A DNA stretch of 17,953 nt from Anaerolineae bacterium (GTDB taxonomy: Bacteria > Chloroflexota > Anaerolineae > JAAYZQ01): NCBI GenBank assembly GCA_016926595.1, contig JAFGOG010000083.1, positions 1 through 17,953 of the forward strand, in the 5' to 3' direction. The translations under genes were made by a program, and so were the position numbers. This document shows positions 1 to 8,736 of the stretch, one piece after another. Position 1 is the first letter of the stretch. Every line of letters starts with the position of its first letter. The notes beneath the pieces were generated by a model. That model made no database searches. It was not told the DNA's origin and was given only the letters and a program-made list of their open reading frames with translations.

Positions 1-6
1 ACGATC

Positions 7-984
7 ATGAAACGAACACTGGGTAAAAGCGGCATCGAGGTCAGCGCCGTTGGCCTGGGCGCCGGCCGCATGGGTGGGTTGGGCTGGCAACAAGATGATC
101 TCACCGTCCACTACAGGCAGGACCAGGTCGACGCGGCCGTCCGGGCCATCCACCGTGCCCTTGACCTGGGCATCGATTTTTTCGACACGGCCGACATCTA
201 TGGCGGCGGCCACAGCGAGCGCATCTTGGGCCAGGCATTGGCCGGCCGGCGCCGCCAGGTGGCGATCGCCACCAAGTTTGGCGAGACCTTTGACGAGCAG
301 ACTGGCCGGCGCACCGAGGAGGAGCTGAGCCCGGCCTACATCCGCCGGGCCTGCCAGGCCAGCCTGCGCCGCCTGGACACCGACTATATCGACCTCTACC
401 TTTTTCACATTCGCGACTATGACCTGGAGCGGGCGGGGGAGGTGCGCCACACGCTGGAGGACCTGGTCGACGAGGGCAAAATCCGCTACTATGGCTGGAG
501 CACCGACGACCTGGAGCGCGCCCGCTTTTTTGCCCAGGGCAGCCACTGCACGGCCATTATGCACCGGCTGAACATCATGATGGACGCCCCGGGAATGTTG
601 GCCCTATGCGACGAATATGACCTGGCCAGCATCAACCGGATCCCCCTGGCCATGGGCATGCTCAGTGGGCGGTGGACGGCTAGCACACAACTGCCTGAGG
701 ATGACCGGCGCGGCGAATTCTTTGAGGTCCCCGAGTTCTTGCAGGATCTGGAAAGGGTCCGGGCCATGGGCCAGGTACTGACTCGCGATGGGCGCAGCTA
801 CGTCCAGGCCGCCCTGGGGTGGATCTGGGCCCGCAGTCCACGCACGGTGCCTGTGCCGGGCTTTCGTACAGTCGAACAGGTAGAGGAAGATGCCGGGGCG
901 ATGCGGCTTGGGCCCATCAGCGAAGAGCAGATGCAAGAGATCCAGCGCTTGAAGCTCGATAGGCCCCCGGCAGGATCGTCTTGA
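7..984 (+). CDS. Aldo/keto reductase family oxidoreductase
   Basis: A predicted NAD(P)H-dependent oxidoreductase of the aldo/keto reductase superfamily, 325 residues, the usual size for a single (alpha/beta)8-barrel. The N-terminus (RTLGKSGIEVSAVGLGAGRM) is the typical first strand. The catalytic tetrad is visible: D60 and Y65 in FFDTADIYGGG, K90 in IATKFG and H134 in LYLFHIRDYD. The C-terminal part has the family pattern AALGWIWARSPRTVPVPGFRTVEQVEED, which in relatives contacts the cofactor phosphate region. The ATG lies six bases from the window edge, so its ribosome binding site cannot be judged, but the protein starts where relatives start. The substrate cannot be told from sequence; many such bacterial enzymes reduce sugar or xenobiotic aldehydes. 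No functional link to the next genes is apparent. Confidence 0.93.
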   Translation: MKRTLGKSGIEVSAVGLGAGRMGGLGWQQDDLTVHYRQDQVDAAVRAIHRALDLGIDFFDTADIYGGGHSERILGQALAGRRRQVAIATKFGETFDEQTGRRTEEELSPAYIRRACQASLRRLDTDYIDLYLFHIRDYDLERAGEVRHTLEDLVDEGKIRYYGWSTDDLERARFFAQGSHCTAIMHRLNIMMDAPGMLALCDEYDLASINRIPLAMGMLSGRWTASTQLPEDDRRGEFFEVPEFLQDLERVRAMGQVLTRDGRSYVQAALGWIWARSPRTVPVPGFRTVEQVEEDAGAMRLGPISEEQMQEIQRLKLDRPPAGSS

Positions 985-1076
985 TCGACGGGTTCGCCCT
1001 TTATGCAGCAGGGCAATTCGAGGAAACCGCGGCGCGCCTCTTCTGTGAGCAAGTAGATACACCCAGATAGGAGGGT

Positions 1077-1250
1077 ATGGTCACGCCGAGATCGGTTTTT
1101 TCGACTCTCACCTTCCGCCGCCCGGCGCCCGGCGACGCCCCGCGCGTGCTTGAGCTGATGATCCGGCGCGATGTGGAAGAGGTGGGACATCCCGACTCGA
1201 TCCTGGAGGACCTCCAATACGATTGGTTGTTATCTAGCCAAAGAGGGTGA
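1077..1250 (+). pseudogene. Truncated GNAT-like acetyltransferase fragment (57 residues)
   Basis: A short ORF encoding 57 residues. Its middle (LTFRRPAPGDAPRVLELMIR) looks like the first beta strand and helix of a GNAT N-acetyltransferase, and RRDVEEVGHPDSILEDLQYDWL fits the following helical segment. A complete GNAT domain is about 140-160 residues, and the acetyl-CoA-binding part (R/Q-x-x-G-x-G/A) is absent. The frame ends at a TGA right before the next gene, and no continuation is seen in the other frames, which are shadows of that gene. An AGGAGGG sequence at 1069-1075 lies only one base before the ATG, an unusually tight spacing. I read it as a decayed remnant; an alternative is a genuine short protein. 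The GNAT resemblance is judged by eye. Confidence 0.5.
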
Positions 1251-1256
1251 TTGAGC

Positions 1257-1514
1257 ATGACCTTGATCCAACAACTGCTGACCAGGCTCTTGCCCCATTC
1301 CTGGGCGGAGAGCATCCGGGCCGAGTCCATGAGCTGGATGCTCCGCTGTCCGGGCTGCGGTATGGAACGCTCGGTTTGGGAAATCGGCGGCGTACGCTGG
1401 AAGGCGGCGGGCAGCCCCCGCCGTCTGGTGACCTGTCCCCGGTGCGGGCGGCGTGCGTGGCACACCCTCTTTCGTCAAGACCTTCCAGGAAGCTCCGAGC
1501 TTCCTGGAAGGTAA
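1257..1514 (+). CDS. Small zinc-ribbon protein of unknown function
   Basis: An 85-residue protein with an amphipathic N-terminal stretch (LIQQLLTRLLPHSW) followed by two CxxC knuckles, C31/C34 (RCPGCGMERS) and C60/C63 (TCPRCGRRAW), separated by a segment containing WEIGGVRWKAAGSPRR. This is the layout of a rubredoxin-like or zinc-ribbon domain binding one Zn ion. Function is unknown; such small zinc ribbons may bind nucleic acid or protein. The ATG at 1257 is chosen over an upstream TTG at 1251 because GAGGGTG (1243-1249) then sits about 7 bases from the start. The last residues (DLPGSSELPGR) are encoded by a perfect inverted repeat (1480-1512), so the natural C-terminus may have been altered by that element. 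The stop overlaps the end of the hairpin. Confidence 0.62.
   Translation: MTLIQQLLTRLLPHSWAESIRAESMSWMLRCPGCGMERSVWEIGGVRWKAAGSPRRLVTCPRCGRRAWHTLFRQDLPGSSELPGR
1480..1512. repeat. Perfect 15-bp inverted repeat with 3-base loop
   Basis: The arms 1480-1494 and 1498-1512 (accttccaggaagct / agcttcctggaaggt) are exact reverse complements around the loop ccg. It overlaps the last codons and stop region of the zinc-ribbon gene. A terminator would normally be followed by a T run; here the sequence continues taagaattg, so simple rho-independent termination is doubtful. It could be a transcript-end stabiliser, a bidirectional block, or a copy of a small mobile palindrome. Confidence 0.85.
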
Positions 1515-1517
1515 GAA

Positions 1518-1545
1518 TTGCTGTATCCCGCAGTCGTGATATAAT
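1518..1545 (+). promoter_or_regulatory. Predicted sigma-70-type promoter for the sensor kinase operon
   Basis: TTGCTG (1518-1523) and a consensus TATAAT (1540-1545) are separated by 16 bases. They lie just downstream of the palindrome that ends the preceding gene and about 55 bases before the kinase start codon. This gives a leader of roughly 50 bases containing the hairpin at 1568-1586. The call is from sequence match only. Confidence 0.6.
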
Positions 1546-1566
1546 GAGCAGCGCAGCTACCTTACA

Positions 1567-1586
1567 GGGGCGCGGCTGCCGCGCCC
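1567..1586. repeat. GC-rich hairpin repeat, copy 1 of 2
   Basis: The arms gggcgcgg (1568-1575) and ccgcgccc (1579-1586) pair perfectly around ctg. Almost the same 20-base unit, differing only in the loop, occurs at 4801-4820. Here it lies in the predicted 5' leader of the kinase mRNA, directly before the AAGGAAGGA ribosome binding site (1587-1595), so it could affect translation start. Confidence 0.75.
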
Positions 1587-1600
1587 AAGGAAGGATGTAG

Positions 1601-3595
1601 ATGGATCCTGCGTTGCGAGCGCAGCTCGAGAAGGGTTTGCCCGAGCGGTGTACGGCCGTGGCCGAAGGTTGGTACCAGGCGATTGCTGGGACCAGTTACC
1701 TGCCGGCGATCCCGGCAGAGATACGCCAGCGGCTGGCCAGCCTGGCCGTTCAGGCCGCCGCGCTTCTGATCGGTGAACCGCCCGATGGGGACAATGCCGC
1801 AAGCTCTCGCCAGATCGGCGCGGCGCTGGCCCAGCTTCACTGCCTTCAACCCGAAGGTCTGGGCCGGGCGATAGGCATCCTGGCCCGCGGATTTGTCGAA
1901 GGGCTGCCGATCGATCAGGCCATGGTATTACACCCTGGATTGGCCGTCCTGATCGAGGGGGTAGCCGCCGGCTTTGCCCAGCAAGTGCGCGAGACCATCC
2001 TGTCCGAGCAAGAGTCCATACGCGGCGCGCTCGTCGGCGAGCTAAAGGCAACAGAGAAGGCGCTGCGTGAGTCTGGCCGCGAGCTCGAGCTGCGGGTCGA
2101 AGAGAGAACCGCCGAGCTTGCCCGAACCAACGAAGAGCTGCGCCTCGAAATCGCCGAGCGCAAGCGGGTGGAGGAAGCGCTGCGCGAGAGTGAAGCGACT
2201 GCCCGGGCGCTGCTGAATGCCCCCACCGACCTGGTTGCACTCGCGGATTCCCAGGGGATCCTGCTTGACGTCAATGAGGCATATGCCCGGAGGTTTGGGA
2301 GATCGCCGAATGAGCTCATTGGCAAGTGTTGGTGGGATTGGCTGCCGCCGGATGTAGTCGAGCGCAGGAAGCCCTATTTTGAAGCAGTGCTCCGGTCGGG
2401 CGAGCCGCTTTTCTTCGAGGACGAGCGTCTGGGGCAATGGTTTGATAATCGGGTCTACCCCGTCTGCGATGGGGACGGCAAGGTAATCAGGATAGCCCTG
2501 GTAGCTCGCGACATCACCGACCACAAGCAGGTCTTGCAGGCGCTGCGCGAGTCGGAGGAGCGATGGCGCTCCCTGGTCGAGAATGCTCCTGACATTGTCG
2601 TGACGGTCGACCGCGAGGGGCAGATCCTGTTCACGAATCGTGGCAGGTTGGGCCGGCCAGCAGACTCTTACGTCGGCCTGAACATCACCGATTGGGCCGC
2701 GCCTGAGATGCGCGAGCGGTTAAAGCAGTCGATCGAGAAGGTGTTTGCTCAAGGGAGCACCGACTATCTCGAGATGCCCGCTGTCCTGTCCGACGGCGCC
2801 TCGGCCTGGTTCGCCAATCACCTCGGCCCGATCAGGCGCGACGGCGAGGTGGTGGCGGCCATGATCATCTCCCACGACATTACCGAGCGCCGGCAGGTTG
2901 AAGAGATCAAGGACAACCTCATCCGCGACGTCTCTCACGAGCTGAGGACGCCCCTGGCCAAGATGCAGATGAGCCTCGATCTGCTGCTGGAGGTGCTGGA
3001 CAAGGAGCCGATAAACCGCCAGAGGGCGAGCAGCATCGGGCAGATGATCTTTGGCAACGTGCAGCGGCTGTTACAGACCGTCGAGACGATCCTGGATCTA
3101 TCGATCCTGGAGTCGGGCCGGATCGTGTACGAGCGGGTCCAGATCTCGCCCGCTGCTTTGATCGACGACGCGCTCCAGTACATGCAGCCTTGGGCCAAGG
3201 CAAAAGGATTGGAATTGGTAGCCAGTGCGCCTGCGGACCTCCCACCCATAGAGGGTGATTGGGAACAACTGTCTCGCGTGCTGGTCAACCTGGTCGACAA
3301 TGCCATCAAGTTCTCAGAGCGGGGGCAGATCGTCATTTCGGCCCAGGAGTATGAGCGCGAGATCCAGTTTGCCGTCAGCGACCAGGGCTTTGGCGTCCAC
3401 AAGGAGAACCTGGGCAAGGTCTTTGATCGGTTCTTCCAGGAGAGGCCCCAGAGCTCCGGGGCAGGGGTTGGTCTGCCCATCTGCCGGGTGATCGTCCAGG
3501 CCCATGGCGGGCGGATTTGGGCCGAGAGCCCTGGCCGGGGGCAGGGCGCTACCGTGCGTTTTGCCTTGGCGGCAGGCAGTAAAGGAGCGGAGTGA
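1601..3595 (+). CDS. Cytoplasmic PAS-PAS sensor histidine kinase
   Basis: A 664-residue sensor kinase that would autophosphorylate on histidine and pass phosphate to a response regulator, most likely the adjacent one. Residues 1-140 form an alpha-helical domain without clear membrane segments, vaguely like RsbR-type N-terminal domains. Then come a charged coiled coil (about 148-200, with VEERTAELARTNEELRLEI), PAS 1 (about 192-310, ending in ARDITDHKQ), PAS 2 (about 311-432, ending in SHDITERRQ), and HisKA with phospho-acceptor H446 in RDVSHELRTPLAKMQ. The HATPase_c domain has its N box with N563, D566 and N567, G1 DQGFG (594-598), an F box (FDRFFQ) and G2 GAGVGLPIC (620-628). All catalytic elements are present. 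With no signal peptide or transmembrane helix it probably senses a cytoplasmic cue. AAGGAAGGA at 1587-1595 supports this start. Confidence 0.95.
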   Translation: MDPALRAQLEKGLPERCTAVAEGWYQAIAGTSYLPAIPAEIRQRLASLAVQAAALLIGEPPDGDNAASSRQIGAALAQLHCLQPEGLGRAIGILARGFVEGLPIDQAMVLHPGLAVLIEGVAAGFAQQVRETILSEQESIRGALVGELKATEKALRESGRELELRVEERTAELARTNEELRLEIAERKRVEEALRESEATARALLNAPTDLVALADSQGILLDVNEAYARRFGRSPNELIGKCWWDWLPPDVVERRKPYFEAVLRSGEPLFFEDERLGQWFDNRVYPVCDGDGKVIRIALVARDITDHKQVLQALRESEERWRSLVENAPDIVVTVDREGQILFTNRGRLGRPADSYVGLNITDWAAPEMRERLKQSIEKVFAQGSTDYLEMPAVLSDGASAWFANHLGPIRRDGEVVAAMIISHDITERRQVEEIKDNLIRDVSHELRTPLAKMQMSLDLLLEVLDKEPINRQRASSIGQMIFGNVQRLLQTVETILDLSILESGRIVYERVQISPAALIDDALQYMQPWAKAKGLELVASAPADLPPIEGDWEQLSRVLVNLVDNAIKFSERGQIVISAQEYEREIQFAVSDQGFGVHKENLGKVFDRFFQERPQSSGAGVGLPICRVIVQAHGGRIWAESPGRGQGATVRFALAAGSKGAE

Positions 3596-3978
3596 TGAGC
3601 CGCGCTATCCTGATCGTCGAAGACGACCCCGAATTGCACGAGATGTACGCGGCGATGCTGGAGCACACCGATTGCCGCATCATCCGGGCGCACGATGGGG
3701 TTGATGCCTTGGACAGGCTGCACGAGACGACCCCCGATCTGATCCTGCTGGACATCATCCTTGGCGAGATGATGGGCGATGACTTTTTCGCCAGGGTCAA
3801 GCAGGAGCCCGCCTACCGGGACATCCCGATCGCTATCATCAGCGTCCTTGCGCCCGAGGCATACCGGCGCCTGCTGGAGATGGACTCCCGTACCCTGTTT
3901 CTGCGCAAGCCGTTCCGCAAGGGAGAGCTAGTGGACGTGGTCGAGAAATGCCTGGCCCAAAATCATGGTAAGGAGTGA
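3595..3978 (+). CDS. Single-domain (receiver-only) response regulator
   Basis: A 127-residue CheY-like receiver with no output domain. The acidic pocket is E9/D10/D11 (LIVEDDPE), the phosphorylation site is D53 (LILLDIILGEM), and the conserved lysine is K105 in FLRKPFRKGEL. The switch position usually held by T or S is S83 (AIISVLAPE). It is most simply the phosphorylation partner of the preceding kinase. Its ATG shares one base with the kinase stop (TGATG), which implies translational coupling; a GTG three bases upstream is an alternative start. Without a DNA-binding domain it must act through protein contacts or as a phosphorelay intermediate. The following methyltransferase is a possible downstream partner (inference). 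Confidence 0.93.
   Translation: MSRAILIVEDDPELHEMYAAMLEHTDCRIIRAHDGVDALDRLHETTPDLILLDIILGEMMGDDFFARVKQEPAYRDIPIAIISVLAPEAYRRLLEMDSRTLFLRKPFRKGELVDVVEKCLAQNHGKE
3970..3977 (+). promoter_or_regulatory. Ribosome binding site deciding the methyltransferase start
   Basis: AAGGAGTG lies 8 bases before ATG 3986, inside the last codons of the response regulator. It favours 3986 over the in-frame ATG at 3965, which would overlap the regulator by 14 bases. Confidence 0.7.
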
Positions 3979-3985
3979 AGACAGA

Positions 3986-4801
3986 ATGGATACCACGACG
4001 TGGGTGCCTGATGAGATCCTACCGGATAGGCCAAACGCAGCCCGCATCTACGATTATTACCTGGGCGGCTATCACAACTTTGAGGTCGATCGGTTGGCGG
4101 CCGACCGGCTGGCCGAGACCAACCCCGACGTCCGCTTGTCGTCATGGGTCAATCGTGCCTTCTTGCGCCGCTGTGTCCAGTTCCTGGTCGGCCAGGGTAT
4201 CGACCAGTTCCTGGACATCGGCTCGGGGATACCCACCGTCGGCAACGTTCACGAGATAGTTCAGGCAGCCGATCCATCCGCCCGAGTCGTTTACGTCGAT
4301 GTCGACCCGGTCGCCGTGGCCCATAGCCAGGCCATGCTGCGGGATAACCCCCATGCCGTGGCCATTCGCGCCGACGCGCGCCAGCCCGACCAGATCCTCG
4401 ACCATGCGGAGGTCCGGCGGCTGCTCGACTGGAGCAGGCCGGCTGCGGTCCTGTTCGTCGCAGTTCTGCATCTGCTGCCCGACGACGATCAGGCTTACCA
4501 CACCGTGGTCACCCTGCGCGATGTCCTGGCGGCAGGCAGCTACGTGGCCGTTTCGCATCCTTCTTACGAAGATGCCCCACCCACCCTCATGGAACAGATC
4601 AACGAGCTCACCGAGGCATCGGCTTCCCACTACCAGTACCGGGCGTTGGCCAAGATCCGCCGTTTCTTTGACGGGCTAGACCTGATCGAGCCCGGCCTCG
4701 TCCACACCCCGCTGTGGCGACCGGAAAGCCCTCAGGACCTGCTCGTCGACGAGCCACGGCGTGCTTTCTGCTTCGCGGGCGTTGGCCTCAAGCCCTCGTA
4801 G
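3986..4801 (+). CDS. SAM-dependent methyltransferase, DUF574/Methyltransf_19 type
   Basis: A 271-residue predicted S-adenosylmethionine-dependent methyltransferase. The N-terminal motif NAARIYDYYLGGYHNFEVDR (17-36) is the hallmark of the DUF574 family. The SAM-binding motif I is FLDIGSGIPT (75-84), followed by the acidic strand YVDVDPVAV (103-111), and WSRPAAVLFVAVLHLLPDD forms the strand after motif III. This family is abundant in Actinobacteria and its natural substrates are mostly unknown. The gene starts 7 bases after the response regulator stop and is probably cotranscribed with the kinase and regulator, which suggests two-component control of its synthesis or activity. No substrate can be named. 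Confidence 0.88.
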   Translation: MDTTTWVPDEILPDRPNAARIYDYYLGGYHNFEVDRLAADRLAETNPDVRLSSWVNRAFLRRCVQFLVGQGIDQFLDIGSGIPTVGNVHEIVQAADPSARVVYVDVDPVAVAHSQAMLRDNPHAVAIRADARQPDQILDHAEVRRLLDWSRPAAVLFVAVLHLLPDDDQAYHTVVTLRDVLAAGSYVAVSHPSYEDAPPTLMEQINELTEASASHYQYRALAKIRRFFDGLDLIEPGLVHTPLWRPESPQDLLVDEPRRAFCFAGVGLKPS

Positions 4802-4820
4802 GGGCGCGGTCGCCGCGCCC
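4801..4820. repeat. GC-rich hairpin repeat, copy 2 of 2
   Basis: The arms gggcgcgg (4802-4809) and ccgcgccc (4813-4820) enclose tcg. The unit matches the one at 1567-1586 except for the loop. It begins at the stop codon of the methyltransferase gene, where it could stabilise or end the transcript, though there is no T run. Downstream, three CTGAC units (4834, 4845, 4852), two of them within ctgactgc, form a short direct-repeat tract before the next promoter. Confidence 0.75.
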
Positions 4821-4863
4821 TGGTCGTCGCACCCTGACTGCGCGCTGACCGCTGACTGCTAAA

Positions 4864-4892
4864 TTGACGCCTTCTCCCACTTCAGCTATAAT
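4864..4892 (+). promoter_or_regulatory. Near-consensus sigma-70-type promoter for the YvcK-like gene
   Basis: TTGACG (4864-4869) and TATAAT (4887-4892) are separated by exactly 17 bases, the best promoter match in the window. Initiation would be near 4899, leaving a leader of about a dozen bases with GGGAG (4901-4905) before ATG 4912. The TTG of the -35 box is in frame with the gene but is not its start codon. Confidence 0.8.
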
Positions 4893-4911
4893 AGTCAGAT
4901 GGGAGACGGAC

Positions 4912-5910
4912 ATGCCGAGTGCCACCGCGAGCCAGCAGCAGGACAGCCAGGCCCTCAAGATCGTCGCCATTGGCGGCGGAACAGGCCTTTCGACACTGCT
5001 GCGCGGGCTCAAGGCTTACACACCCCACATCACCGCCATCGTTACCGTCGCCGATGACGGCGGTTCGTCGGGCCGGCTCAGGCGCTCCCTGGGCGTCCTG
5101 CCGCCCGGCGACCTGCGCACCTGCATCGCCGCCCTGGCCGACGACGAAGCGCTGCTGACCCAGCTCTTCCAGTACCGCTTTGGACATGGCGAAGAGCTGG
5201 ACGGCCACTGTTTTGGCAACCTGTTCATCACCGCGCTGGCCGCCGTCACCGGCAGTTTCGAGCGGGCCATCCTCGAGGCGGGGCGAGTGTTGGCCATCCA
5301 GGGGCGCATCCTGCCCTCGACACTGCAAAACGTCACTCTGGTGGCCGACCTGCGAGCCGAACCGGCCATGGCCGCCGCGGTTCTGACCCGCATCGAAGGC
5401 GAGTCGGCCATTCCCAAGGCTGGCTGGCCCATCGAGCGTGTCTCTTTGCGGCCCGAGGGGGTTCGTGCCTACCCCGAGGCGGTGCGGGCTATCTTGGCCG
5501 CCGACCTGATCGTCGCCGGGCCGGGCAGCCTGTTCACCAGCATCCTGCCTAACCTTCTGGTGGATGGCATCCGGCGCGCCGTGGCCGCCTCACCGGCTTG
5601 CAAGCTGTATGTGTGCAACGTCGCCACCCAACCGGGCGAGACCGATAGCTTGGACGTGGGCCAGCACGTCGAGGCGCTGCAGCGCCACGTCGGTCGCGGG
5701 CTATTTCCCTATGTCTTGGCCAACGACAACCTGCACGCCAGTACGGAGCAGCCCCACCTCGAGCCAGTGGCTCTGAGCCACGGGCCCGACTGCGGCTGCC
5801 AGGTCATCGCCGCGGATCTGGTCGACCGGGCGGTTCCCTGGCGACATGACGCCGGCAAGCTCGCCGGCCAGGTTATCCATTTCTACCACGGCCATCGTGC
5901 GCCATCCTGA
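4912..5910 (+). CDS. YvcK/CofD-family (UPF0052) gluconeogenesis factor homologue
   Basis: A 332-residue protein of the CofD/YvcK superfamily. Motifs are GGGTG (21-25) in KIVAIGGGTGLSTLLRGLK, VADDGGSSGRLR (46-57), PPGDLR (64-69), GHCFGNLF around N103, GPGS (203-206) in VAGPGSLFTSILPNLL, and CNVATQPGETD. In Bacillus subtilis YvcK binds UDP-sugars and is needed for growth on gluconeogenic carbon sources and for cell shape. The enzymatic relative CofD transfers lactyl phosphate in F420 synthesis. The ADDGGSSGRLR and PPGDLR motifs point to the YvcK branch. A start at TTG 4864 is rejected because it lies in the -35 box; ATG 4912 has GGGAG upstream and a low-complexity N-terminus before the first strand. 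Its position upstream of gap and pgk fits a role in carbon flux (inference). Confidence 0.92.
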   Translation: MPSATASQQQDSQALKIVAIGGGTGLSTLLRGLKAYTPHITAIVTVADDGGSSGRLRRSLGVLPPGDLRTCIAALADDEALLTQLFQYRFGHGEELDGHCFGNLFITALAAVTGSFERAILEAGRVLAIQGRILPSTLQNVTLVADLRAEPAMAAAVLTRIEGESAIPKAGWPIERVSLRPEGVRAYPEAVRAILAADLIVAGPGSLFTSILPNLLVDGIRRAVAASPACKLYVCNVATQPGETDSLDVGQHVEALQRHVGRGLFPYVLANDNLHASTEQPHLEPVALSHGPDCGCQVIAADLVDRAVPWRHDAGKLAGQVIHFYHGHRAPS

Positions 5911-5990
5911 GGGTGGGATCTATCCTGTGACCCCTGGTCGGGGCAGGCGCAGGGATCACTCGCAGATCTAGCGCAGAAGGAGCTGACAAC

Positions 5991-6365
5991 ATGAAGACGG
6001 CAGCAGAGATCATGACCAAGCCTGTTATCGACATCGAGCCTGACGCTACGGTAGCTCAGGCGGTTGCCAAAATGAAGGAGCACAAGATCTTTAGCCTGTT
6101 GATCAGGCGCGACAAGCGCATGGACACCTGGGGCTTTATGAGCGAGACCGACGTCATCGAAAAGGTCGTGGCCAAAGGGCTCGACCTGGCGGAGGTTTAC
6201 GTCCACGAGATCATGACCAGCCCGGTCATCACTGTCGCGCCCAACGCCAGCCTCCAGGACTGCGCCGCGCTGCTGGCCCGGGCCGACATCCGGCGGGTGC
6301 TGGTGTACGACGGGAGCAACATCGTCGGCATCGTCAGCAGCCGCGATATTTTTAATGCGTTATGA
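5991..6365 (+). CDS. Two-CBS-domain regulatory protein
   Basis: A 124-residue protein consisting only of a tandem CBS pair (Bateman module). CBS 1 spans about residues 7-58 (IMTKPVIDIEPDATVAQAV to GFMSETDVIEKV) and CBS 2 about 73-124 (IMTSPVITVAPNASLQDCA to GIVSSRDIFNAL). Bateman modules bind adenine nucleotides such as AMP, ATP or SAM and act as energy sensors; the ligand here is not readable from sequence. AGAAGGAG (5975-5982) lies 8 bases from the ATG. It sits between the YvcK-like gene and gap, 80 bases after the former and 109 before the latter, so it could be cotranscribed with either. No catalytic domain is fused, so it presumably acts through protein contacts. Confidence 0.93.
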   Translation: MKTAAEIMTKPVIDIEPDATVAQAVAKMKEHKIFSLLIRRDKRMDTWGFMSETDVIEKVVAKGLDLAEVYVHEIMTSPVITVAPNASLQDCAALLARADIRRVLVYDGSNIVGIVSSRDIFNAL

Positions 6366-6372
6366 GTATTTT

Positions 6373-6440
6373 CTCAATAATTGGGGGTTGGGGTGTGTGC
6401 GGCGCCCGCACACACCCCCAATTCCCCCTCATTGATTGAG
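6373..6440. promoter_or_regulatory. Large compound hairpin between the CBS gene and gap
   Basis: Three nested inverted repeats share one centre: an inner 13-bp perfect stem (6390-6402 with 6406-6418, loop cgc), a middle GGGGG/CCCCC stem (6383-6387 with 6424-6428), and an outer ctcaat/attgag stem (6373-6378 with 6435-6440). Small bulges separate them. There is no T run afterwards, so classical termination is uncertain. It could be a terminator for the CBS gene, an RNA stability element, or a 5' leader structure controlling gap. Only about 20 bases separate it from the gap ribosome binding site (AAGGAGG, 6461-6467). Confidence 0.75.
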
Positions 6441-6444
6441 ATGA

Positions 6445-7485
<1,041 letters not shown>

Positions 7486-7491
7486 AATACG

Positions 7492-7527
7492 AGCTGGACC
7501 AGCCCGGCAGGCTGGTCCAGCTTTTAT
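7492..7527 (+). terminator. Terminator-like hairpin between gap and pgk
   Basis: A perfect 13-bp stem (agctggaccagcc at 7492-7504, ggctggtccagct at 7510-7522) with loop cggca is followed by TTTTAT. This is the best rho-independent terminator in the window, although the T run is short. It starts 6 bases after the gap stop and ends 15 bases before the pgk start. No separate promoter for pgk is evident, so partial read-through giving less pgk than gap mRNA is plausible. Confidence 0.75.
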
Positions 7528-7542
7528 CAAGGAAAGACACCC

Positions 7543-8727
<1,185 letters not shown>

Positions 8728-8736
8728 GGTGCTTAC

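Noticed and set aside
996..1014. Terminator after the aldo/keto reductase gene
   Set aside because: Only a 5-bp stem (gccct/agggc) with a 9-base loop and no T run; too weak to call.
1247..1600. Alternative frame of 117 codons over the zinc-ribbon gene
   Set aside because: It is a frame-shifted shadow, lacks any domain, and runs through the palindrome and the predicted promoter.
4864..4911. TTG start giving the YvcK-like protein 16 extra residues
   Set aside because: That TTG is the -35 box of a near-consensus promoter and the -10 box lies inside the putative extension.
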